Shown: piece by piece, positions 55,620-64,000 of the stretch
Position numbering within the stretch: position 1 is the first letter of the stretch
Layout of the letters: the number at the start of each line of letters is the position of its first letter
DNA from: Canna indica
Lineage: Eukaryota; Streptophyta; Magnoliopsida; Zingiberales; Cannaceae
DNA length: 64,000 nucleotides
NCBI GenBank assembly: GCA_034359265.1
Contig: CP136890.1
Span: 1,981,001-2,045,000, forward strand
Reading direction: 5' to 3'
The notes under the pieces: model-generated
Told to the model about the DNA's origin: nothing
Database searches by the model: none
What the model saw: only the letters and a program-made list of their open reading frames with translations
Program-made: the position numbers and the translations under genes

Positions 55620-56742
55620 CTACGGAGCAGCCCCGACAACAGCCATCGCCAAAGTTAACAATATCCATCGCAAGCTATTGGCAGAAAATCTACCTGTCAA
55701 ATTAAAGCAACACAAGAATGATCAATTGAATTACTAGTTTTATAATCATTCGAGGACTATGCTTTGTAAATATAAATCTTGACGCAAATTTGGAGTTCGA
55801 TCCTTACATCCTCCACTGGATGAACTACCGCCACTGTCGGGTAGACTTGGGGGTGAAGGTGGAGAATTGGGAAGTGAGATACCGAGGTTTGCACAATCAG
55901 CCCCGAGCGAACCTGAAACCATGTTCAAACTCTTGATGATGATGATGATGATGATGACAAAAATCATTCAGCAACTGCAAAAAATTCTTACAGTCTCTGT
56001 AGCAAGGGAGACTGGTCTGGTTGAGAAGATTGCTGAAGCCCTCCTGGCAATCGCAACGATGCCCAAAAGTTGAGGTCTTCACACAAGTCCCTCCTCCACA
56101 GTAGGAAAGCAGGCACGCTGTTGGAGAATTACAATTAGAGCACCTACGCTAAACATTACACCGTAATCAGAGATGATCACCATGGTCACAAACTTACGAT
56201 CCGATAGAGAGAAATTGGGGTGGTTTGGCAAGGGGGCTGTTGCCCGAGTGGTAGTATCATTGGAGCACGAGTAATTGATGTCACCTAGAAAATTATTTTA
56301 TCATATTTAAATTGATATCTAGTATGAATAGTAAATACGCAGAGAGAGAGAGAGAGAGAGGGAGAAGAAGACGAAGAGTTACATTTGGGGATGATACAGG
56401 GCAGGAACCTAAAGTTGTCTCCAACATGGAACTGAGTCCATCCCTTATCGCAGTTGCAAACGAACCCAAAGAGGCTGTCGGATGTCTCTTGGCAGCTTCC
56501 CTTCCCACACTCCACGCTGTGGTTGCACACGTTATCTGCTCATAAAATTAAACGCACAAGAGACAATAGAATTATTAAAAGATCTTCTGAATCAGGACAG
56601 AGGGAAGAAGAAAAAGTATTTGCTTACCAAAGATAGGTTGAAGGATAGGGGAGAGCAGATCGCCTGCTGCACTGTGCATCGACAACAGAGTGACGATGGA
56701 TTGCAGAGCCAGGAAAGCTATCACCACTTTGCTCCAAGCCAT
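55620..56742 (-). CDS. EGF-like, probably GPI-anchored secreted protein, six exons, 219 residues
   Basis: Plant protein of the group annotated as neurogenic-locus-notch-like, with no established function. Exons: 56742-56628, 56535-56383, 56284-56198, 56117-55992, 55912-55808, 55693-55620. All GT-AG, sum 220 codons with stop. N-terminal signal peptide MAWSKVVIAFLALQSIVTLL. Two EGF-like modules: CNHSVECGKGSCQET...FVCNCDKGW and DPCLLSYCGGGTCVKTS...HRCDCQEGF. A Ser/Pro-rich linker (SLPNSPPSPPSLPDSGGSSS) leads to a C-terminal hydrophobic tail LRWILLTLAMAVVGAAP, fitting a GPI-attachment signal. The acceptor of exon 4 is set by phase and by restoring SDPC; an AG 24 nt further upstream would break the frame. 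Cys pairs are complete. Likely at the outer face of the plasma membrane or in the wall. Confidence 0.88.
56340..56361. repeat. (AG)n microsatellite in intron 2 of the EGF-like gene
   Basis: About eleven AG units next to the donor site. On the gene strand it is a (CT)n tract directly inside the intron. A (GAT)n run at about 55936-55958 lies in intron 4. Confidence 0.85.
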
Positions 56743-57415
56743 GGCTCCCTCTCTTGTCCGTTTGTTGTTTACTCGAGCTTTTAGAGGAGAGAGGGATCGA
56801 AGGCGAGATAGGAAGGCGAAAGGGGCCGGAATAAAGATGGGACAAGTAATTAATAAGGGAAGTAAAACAGGTGACGGGAATTAATTAGGGAAGTAAGATT
56901 GCTTTTGTGGTCGCCTGGTCGGCAGTCGGCACGCAGTGAGAGAAGCTTGACCGAGATCACTAACGAAGAAGGCCACATAGTCAAAGTTGGAAGCAGTTGG
57001 GAGTTAAACTTAAATGCCCCATATTGCTCGTATTTTCTCTAGGAAAACAGACGAGACTTAAAGATATAATAAGTAGAAATATTCAAGCAGAAAAAAGATA
57101 AAAACATACCATTTTAGTCTACTTTTTTTTTTTCCCTTAAAAAAATCCTCAAAAGAAAAAAATTAATTCAGTTGGATGGCGAGTCTATTTATTTGCTGTG
57201 TTTTCTTAGAAAAAAAGCGTTCACATGGCACGCGTTCTTTGGAAATTAGTTTTCCAATTTTTGGGGACAAATATCGGGGTTGCCATCATTGCACGTACAT
57301 TTCAATTTTGCTACTATAACATTTCAAGATGAGTCGTGTCGGATAATTTGTCTAATTTTCTTAAAAGTCCGAATTAAATGCCATAGGAAGGTTAAATGCT
57401 TAAAATTCAATAAAT
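56743..57415. other. Promoter-side spacer of the EGF-like gene
   Basis: Non-coding, with a purine-rich leader side (56780-56880) and AT-rich DNA. No clear TATA box was found. It ends at the poly-A tail of the LINE that follows. Confidence 0.45.
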
Positions 57416-57491
57416 CTTTTTTCTTTCCCAGAAAATACCATTAACTAATCAGACAGACAGGGATGCTAAAGTATCGTTGCTTAAAATTACA

Positions 57492-60400
57492 TCAAACTCG
57501 AGGGGAGGGGGGAATAAAAGTCCAAATAGTGGACTCCTTAAGCATACGAGCAAAATTTACTTCCCAATAGGCAACTTGATTAGCATCCCTGTTTACATAG
57601 AAAATATTTACATCATGAAGAGAACGTAAGATATTACATATTTTTCTAAACAACACTTTATGAAATCAAGGAATATTAGTCTTCTTGTTAATCATCTTCA
57701 TCATATTCTTGCAATCAGATTCAACTATAACTCGAGTCATATTCCTGAAAGAAACCAACAAAAGAGAATGATAAATAGCAAGCAATTCCGAATATAAGCT
57801 AGATGAAGAGGAAAAATAAATGGATGAAGTATAAGAACATTCCCTTTTGTAATTACAGACTATAATTCCAGCCGCACCATCTGAGTTAGCAAATGCTCCA
57901 TCACAATTTATTTTTGTCCAGTGTTCGGGAGGAGGAGACCAAAACCAAACATTGGTTCTTTCAATATCATTGCCCTCAGGAATATGAGCATTAATATAAT
58001 TCTAAGAGTAGGCAATAATACGCAAAACAACATTATTAATGGATGACCGTCCTTCACCATGCAGAATACTATTTCGGAAAAATCATATGAACCATAAAGC
58101 ATTAGCAACAATAGCTTTAGAGTCTTTACTCAAAGAATTATTTAGACTTAGCAAAACACTGCTACCAAAATGCCAATTTAAGCTATTAGTTAGATCAATA
58201 TCAAAGGCATTACTGAGAGCCGATCAAAGAGAAGAAGCAAAAACACATGAAGAAAATAAATGAAAAGCCGATTCAACTTCACTGTTACAGAAAATACAAC
58301 TTTGATCAGAGATAATTTTCAAAGAGTAAAGCCGACTGCGAGTTAAAAGTCGACCATGAAAAACCTTCCAAAGAAAAAGCTTCACTTCTGGAGATGTATT
58401 TAGTTTCCATATCTGCCCCCAAGAATGATCTAAACTAATAGAACTTTGGTTCAAAGTTTTCAGAAATAGATACGCAGAGGATGCAGTTGCCAAACCATTA
58501 TTCTCAGCTTTCTAGGCTACAAAATCATCATCGAGATGATCCAAAATTTCAATGCTTGTAATGGCCCCCCAAAGATCAGAATTACACATTGTTAATCCAA
58601 TAAAATCATATCATGCATTATTATGTAACAGGTGATTCACGTTAACAATTTGATCAATTAGATTAATGTTGAGGTAAGTTGATTTTAGAGCCAAAGGCAA
58701 ATCAAGCACCCATTGATTGCAAAGGAAAGAAGTATTTGCACCATTGCCAATAACATGCTGAAAACCAAGATGAAGGGAGAAGAAAGCATGCATGAATAAT
58801 TTTCGAGCCCAGGAAAATTGTTTTGGAGGGTTTGGATTTGGATAATAAAGCTTTGGATATTTAGCTTGAACTATTTTAACCCAAAGAGACTTAGAGTTGT
58901 TTAAATAAGATTGAATTCACTTGGCTTGGAGAGCTATATTTTTAGATCTAATATCTTGTAATCCTAGATCACCCATGGATTTAATTAGGAAAAGTAACAT
59001 TAGACCAACTAACCAAATGAATATTCTTCTTATCAGCATGTTGACTCCAAAGGAAGTGTTTCATTTTAGAGTCTATTTTATCACATAAATCTTGAGAAAG
59101 TCAAGTAACATATATAGAATGAGTTGGAATAGAATTCAAAACAAATTGGATAAGCACTAGCCGACCAGCTTGAGAGAGAATGGAAGCTTTCTAATTACTT
59201 AATTTAGCATCAATTTGAGTAAAAATATAGTCTTGGGTCCTAGGAGGAGGTCTTCTAGGAGATACCATAACCCCAAGATATTTGAAAGGGAATTTTCCTA
59301 TTTTCATACATAGAATATTGGAAATTCTAAGCTTAGAATTTAAGGGGGTATGTCTAGGAAAAAAAAAATCGGATTTATTCCAGTTTATCTTCTGGCCAGT
59401 AAGAAGTTCATAATGAGAGAAAATAGATTTGATAGTATTAAGGCTTCTAGAGTTTGATTTAAAGAACATAATAATATTATCAGCGAACATTAAGTGGCTA
59501 ACAATAGTATTATTCTTAAGCTTGAAAGGGGTCAAAGTTTTATTTGAAACAACATTATTTATGATGTTTGTAAGCAATTGAGAGACAAAAATATATAAAA
59601 AAGGAGAAATGGGGTCCCCTTGTTTAATACCTTTTGAGGAAGGAAAAAATTCAGATACTTGAGAATTAACAAGACAAACAAAGATAGGAGAAGAGATGCA
59701 TTCTTTAATCCAACTAATAAATTTTGTAGGAAAATTATAGAGACTTAAAACTTTAAGAATAGTATCTCTATTAAGGGAATCAAAAGTTTTTTCAACATCT
59801 ATTTTAATGATAATGTAAGGGCAATTGCTTTTTGAACAATAAAAAGAATGCACAACTTCCTCAACAATCAAAATGTTATTATAAATATTTCTATCTTCGA
59901 TAAAAGCAGATTGTTCACATGAGATAAGATGAGGCATACAACTTTTTAATCTATTTGCAAGAAGTTTTGAAAAAATACGATAAGAGAAATTACATAAAGC
60001 AATAGGTCTAAAATCTTTAATGTATTTAGGATACTTAACTTTAGGAATAAAAGTCAATAAAATCTTATTCCAATAAGGGGGCAAACTATCATGGTTATAA
60101 AAATGTTGAATGACTTCAATTTTTTTTTCATGGATGATATTCCAATAGTACTTATAAAATTCTATTGTAAAACTATCAAAGTCCGAACTTTTACCGTTTT
60201 TGAAAGAGTTTATAGTGTCTCTAACTTTTTTAAGAGAAAAAGGTAAAATTAAATTTTCAGCTAAGGATGAGCATAACTGAACAGTGTTAGGCCAGATTGC
60301 ATGAACATTACTTGAGATAATAGAATGATTCCATAGATTATGATAATGTTCAACAAAAGCATGCAGGATATCACAATCCACAGATATGTCAACATTTAAA

Positions 60401-61556
60401 GAGTTTGAAATAGAGGAGATATGATTTAAACGTCTATGCATGGTTACAATACGATGATAATAAGCAGTATTTAAATCTCCTTCATGGATCCATTTGGATT
60501 TAGATTTTGACCACCATTTTAGACATATTTGTCTTTGAAGGGCAGTTTGCTTATTAATAAAACTTCTTAGTTTAGCATCAAGGTCAAAAGGAGCTTGAGG
60601 AAGACTCTCTAGAGATTCTAAAAGCTTGATATCATTAATAGTGGTATCAAGCAGAGATTCTAACTTACCTAAATTGTTTTTATTCCAGTTGGATAAAGCT
60701 CCCCTGGTTCTATTTAATTTTGAGTTAAAAACAGAGGAAGCATTAGCATGAACAGGAGGAACCCAAGCATTGTTTACCACATCAAAACTCTCAGCATACT
60801 CAATCCAAATATTTTGAAATTTAAAAAGATTACTCTTTTTTTTTGTTTAGTAACATGAATGATACATAATAGGGGGCAATGATAAGAGTAGCATATATTC
60901 ATATGGATTACTTTATTGTTGCCAAAATAATGAAGCTAAGGAGCATTGGCAAACATTCTATCCAATCTAATAAGAATTCTAGCAAGACCTTGACGGTTGT
61001 TTGACCAGGTAAATTTATTTCTAGAAAATCCTAAGTCAATTAAACCAAGATGATCAACAAATAAATTGAAATCCTCCACTGATTTAGAAAATTTAAAAGC
61101 TTGACCTCCAAGCTTATCATTAGCATGCAAAATAGAGTTAAAATCTCTCATAAGCAGACAAGGATAAGAATTCAGGTCAAGATGCATAAGAGAATGCCAA
61201 AGAGAACATCTAATAGCAGGATTTGTACTTGCATAAAAACTAGATAAAAGAAAAGGTTCAGTTTCATTTAATTGAGCAACAATATGAATAACTTGAGGAG
61301 ATATTGAAATGATATGAGCTTTTACATTATCAGAACACCAAGCAATGAGGATTCCCCCAAATGCACCATTACTAGGTTGAATGACAGCTTGCCAATTTTT
61401 ACCAAAAGATCTAACTAATTTTTTGAATTTTGGTTCAAATAAATGGATTTCTTGTAAAGAAATAATTTTTATTTGAGAATATCTAATTTGAATAGATAAA
61501 AATTCACGAGCTTGCCTTCTCCATGCACCTCTAATATTCCAATTAAAAACATTCAT
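57492..61556 (-). pseudogene. L1f pol: endonuclease, reverse transcriptase, zinc finger, RNase H; inactive
   Basis: Endonuclease 61556-60936: MNVFNWNIRGAWRRQAREF, SLQEIHLF, the DFNSILHAND block and KFTWSNN. RT lies mostly in one 529-codon frame (60780-59191): FKNGKSSDFDSF, LTFIPKVKYPKYIKDFRPIAL, KIDVEKTFDSLN, KQGDPISPFLYIF and the catalytic box FADN, where the family has FADD, so a metal-binding Asp is lost. The thumb and connection part is broken by stops between 59190 and 58800. Zinc finger at 58493-58224 (CIFCNSEVESAFHLFSSC). RNase H from about 57960 (PPPEHWTKINCDGAFANSDGAAG) to the stop at 57492. Frameshift or stop between endonuclease and RT near 60850. Younger than L1a because long frames remain, but not active. 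Confidence 0.88.
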
Positions 61557-61715
61557 TTAAAAGGTGAAATGGATTAGGAGACTCAATATTATCAAGAAGG
61601 TCATCTGCCTCCACATTAATTAATTATGTATCTATAGAATTTAAATCAATCTCAGGGGAAGATCTATGCTTCTTAAATTTATTTGAAGCAGAGGTCTTTA
61701 TTCCAAGAGAGGAAT

Positions 61716-63321
61716 TTAACTTAGATGTTTTTGAGGATTTGTTTCTATGAGTTCTGGAGATGAGGAACTACTAGAAGAGGTTAATTGGTTACTAAAAACA
61801 TCTCTAAGATCTTGAGCCAGAACATCAAAAGATTTTATAGCCGGAGGGGCAAAAGAAATTTTTTTATCAAAAGTATACGAAGGATTATTCATGTCACATT
61901 CCAATTCCATATTATGTTGCTCAGGGATAACTGAAGAAATACCAGATTTCAATGCAACTTTTCCTTTATTAGAAGCATGCACATTTTTGATAGGAGAATT
62001 ACCTCTAGAAGCAGAAATATTTGTCAAATGAGAAGGGGTAGAGTTACCTTTATTCGGAAGATGGGGATTAGGGGGGGGGGGATGCTTGGGACTTACCACC
62101 TTTAGACATGTTGGCATTTTGATTTCTCTCGCCCTGGGTTTTCGGAACACTAGAATGCTCCTCAGCCCGAGCACTGCTTTCTTTTGTTACCAAAGAAGAG
62201 GAAGCACTACGAGGGCTACGATTGTGAAATTTTCGTCGCTGGACTTGGATCCAAGGACCACAAGCCGGATCTGGGACATAGTCATTAGGAGAAGAGATAG
62301 GAACATTTGCATTTTGTAAAATCGTCGGATCATTTTGATCAGAAGCGGACATTGAAGTAGAGAAAGATTTTTGAGTGGAAACATCTTTAGAGAATGAAGA
62401 ACCATTTTTATCATAAGAAGAGTTAATACTGTTAGATTTTTGACGCTTTAATAAAATTGGGCAATTTAAATCACGGTGGCCTACAACACCACACTGAAAA
62501 CAAACGATAGGAAGATTTTCGTATACTATCGGTTGAAAAAATTCATTTTGGTCCACAAAAACTCAAATTCCTTGCCTAATAGGCAAGACTAAATTTATTT
62601 CTACACAAACCCGGATGTACCGGCCTCTTTCATATGAGAAGGAACGTTCATCCATTTTTAAAACACATCCGGAAGATTGGGCTATCGCAAAAACAGAATA
62701 TGAATTCCAAAATTCCAATAGGAGAGATTGAAGCCGAATACAAACATGAGTGGTTATAAAAATTTCATCCCAGGGTCTGAACATGGGCTTCCATGGCATT
62801 AAGCGAATGACATCGCTACAGAACGTCCATGGTCCACCCGTAAGGACAGAGGTTGCAGATTCAATAGAATCAAAGCGAAATACAAAAAAATTCTCATCGA
62901 GATCTAGAACGGACTGGAAGCCATACGAAAGCCATAAACGAGAAGCCCAATTTCGAAGAAACTCGAGCGAAGGGGGTTTACCCAAAAATTTACCTATTAG
63001 ACTCGACTCACATGGTCGACTCCATGAAGAGACTTGTTCAGAAGTAAAGGAAATGCGCTCAGAAGTCGCGGATTTGATCTTCGCCAAGGTAGAAGCCGAA
63101 ACCCTATTTGTTGAGTTAGGGTTTCCTTGACGAAGGATTTGAGCCCATGATGCAGGGAGTTGGGGCCTCAGAGATGGACCAGAGGGAGAAGGAGACACTT
63201 TTGGTGAAGAGGGAGGGGCGATCGACGAGCGAGATCCATCGGGAGGATGGGTGGGGGGGGGGGGGGGGGGGAGAGGGGGTGGCGCAAGCGGCGAAGAAGT
63301 TTTCGGGAGAGAGTCGCTCAT
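61716..63321 (-). pseudogene. L1f gag-like first ORF with DUF4283 region and zinc knuckle, broken
   Basis: Starts MSDSLPKTSSPLAPPPLPPP with a proline run encoded by a long homopolymer (63252-63270). The central region (SSLIGKFLGKPPSLEFLRNW, LTGGPWTF, MPWKPMFRPWDE) is the DUF4283 nucleic-acid-binding part. An in-frame TGA at 62563 precedes QNEFFQPIVYENLPIVCFQ, and the CCHC zinc knuckle CFQCGVVGHRDLNC follows (near 62500). The frame then shifts at a run of ten C residues (62071-62080 region) and continues to 61716. The protein would coat LINE RNA. One stop plus one homopolymer frameshift make it inactive unless these are sequencing errors. Confidence 0.85.
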
Positions 63322-63439
63322 GAGTCGCTCTCTAAATCGGTTCAGTGCTTCGGCAGCTGCTCCAAGGAAATAGTTGTACGCGGCGACTTTCTAAAGTTCA
63401 AGAAATTAAATAATTACTTTTTCAAAGCAATACATACCA

Positions 63440-64000
63440 GTTATAGAACTTAAGGGGTAATCATACTTTGTCTCCATCTATTTCTCTTTGGCAGCCTCAT
63501 TCTAGTTTTTGCCTTTTTGCTATTTATAATTATTTCAAAACTAACTATACTATTATTTGTGAGACTCTTATCTGTGATTGGATTAAAGTAAACTGTGATG
63601 ATTCTTTTGCTGACATGAGGGTGGATTTGATTGTATTTTTTTGTAATCATTCTAATTTTTGCATATTTGCTAGTAATTATTTCTAAGCTAACTAAGTATT
63701 ATTTGTGAGGCTTTTGCTATCCAATTTGCTTTAGTTTTTACAGCTTCAAATCATTTGAATAATATAATTATGGAATCAGATTGTAAACCCAGGTTGATTA
63801 CCAGAACAAGATTTTTCCTGCGCGGATTCATGATATTTGAAATTTTATAAATTCTTTTTTAAAATATAAACAAAGTTGTACATTGGGTAGTAAATTGGGC
63901 TCGAGATAGAAAATAGTCCACCGTTTCGAATTCTATTGGACCACCCAAACTTGAGAAATTTTTAGTCTTCAGTTGTAATTTTAGCCTTAGGTCTACTTAA
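63440..64000 (+). mobile_element. Degenerate LINE fragment (L1g), RNase H region, running off the window
   Basis: Plus-strand RNase H remnants: SFCLFAIYNYFK near 63505, CDWIKVNCDDSFAD near 63573, MESDCK near 63772, and the end VVHWVVNWARDRK (with a following stop) and GPPKLEKFLVF near 63870-63980. The wording resembles L1c RNase H (CLFAIYNYFKAS, INCDDSFAN). Many frameshifts and stops. The 3' end lies beyond the window. Confidence 0.7.

Larger units (their letters stand above)
57416..63393 (-). mobile_element. Nearly full-length L1-type LINE (L1f) with gag and pol
   Basis: About 6 kb. The A-rich tail is seen as TCTTTTTTCTTTCCCAG at the left end. The right end lies just before the gag start. 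A 13-bp candidate duplication, AAATTCAATAAAT at 57403-57415 and AAGTTCAAGAAAT at 63394-63406, agrees at 11 of 13 positions, so the bounds are tentative. Domain order on the minus strand is gag with zinc knuckle, endonuclease, RT, zinc finger, RNase H, the full plan of plant L1 elements with RNase H. Confidence 0.85.

Noticed and set aside
56238..56270. tRNA-like string TTGCCCGAGTGGTAGTATCATTGGAG
   Set aside because: Resembles a D-arm, but there is no acceptor stem, anticodon arm or T-arm around it. It lies in a coding exon of the EGF-like gene.
1..64000. CRISPR arrays, bacterial operons, ribosomal or transfer RNA genes
   Set aside because: Nothing of this kind is seen. The repeats present are transposon-derived or microsatellites.

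Overview
The window is nuclear DNA of a flowering plant. The evidence is spliced genes with GT-AG introns, plant-only families (ACA calcium pumps, a UDP-glycosyltransferase with the PSPG box, an EPFL peptide, LIFEGUARD proteins, a MIR167 hairpin) and dense plant transposons (L1-type LINEs with a terminal RNase H, TRIMs, CACTA, hAT, Mutator-like MITEs). The mix of very GC-rich short genes (glycosyltransferase, EPFL, first exons of the LFG genes) in AT-rich spacers fits a monocot, probably not a grass, but this is inference and no species can be named.

Layout. 1-13.4 kb: two tandem intronless plasma-membrane-type Ca2+-ATPase genes. The first is cut by the window edge and the second is complete at 10379-13423. 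They are separated by a decayed LINE that itself carries a 2.15-kb solo LTR and a second LINE. 14.5-22.1 kb: a LINE nested inside another LINE, with a rearranged TRIM array (six LTRs, two orientations) and a 398-bp tandem duplication inside the inner LINE, then a 146-bp LINE tail. 23.2 kb: a MIR167 hairpin on the minus strand. 24.7-28.1 kb: DNA-transposon nest (a Mutator-like MITE inside another MITE, a TRIM, a CACTA element inside a hAT-like element). 28.5-31.4 kb: a minus-strand gene of the aluminium-induced/TSJT1 (YGL and LRDR) family, with two frameshifts and a LINE in an intron. 32.3-33.7 kb: a seven-exon acireductone dioxygenase gene. 35.3-38.2 kb: a dead hAT transposon. 38.8-40.3 kb: a single-exon glycosyltransferase. 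42.1-43.1 kb: a foldback element with a G-rich repeat core. 46.0-54.9 kb: an EPFL signalling-peptide gene followed by two LIFEGUARD (BI-1 superfamily) genes, all on the plus strand. 55.6-56.7 kb: a six-exon EGF-like, probably GPI-anchored protein gene. 57.4-63.4 kb: a nearly full-length but dead LINE with gag and pol. 63.4 kb to the end: part of another LINE.

How the genes relate. There are no operons. The calcium pumps are recent tandem duplicates, as are (more diverged) the two LIFEGUARD genes. The set ARD, EPFL, LIFEGUARD, EGF-like protein appears to match a short run of Arabidopsis chromosome 4 genes (recalled as At4g14710/14716, At4g14723, At4g14730, At4g14746), so this half of the window looks like an old conserved gene block into which transposons and a glycosyltransferase have been placed. 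Element boundaries below rest mainly on target-site duplications read directly from the sequence. I see no clearly new gene system. The most unusual structures are the inverted TRIM array, the periodic hairpin array inside the CACTA element and the foldback element with a G-quadruplex-type core.
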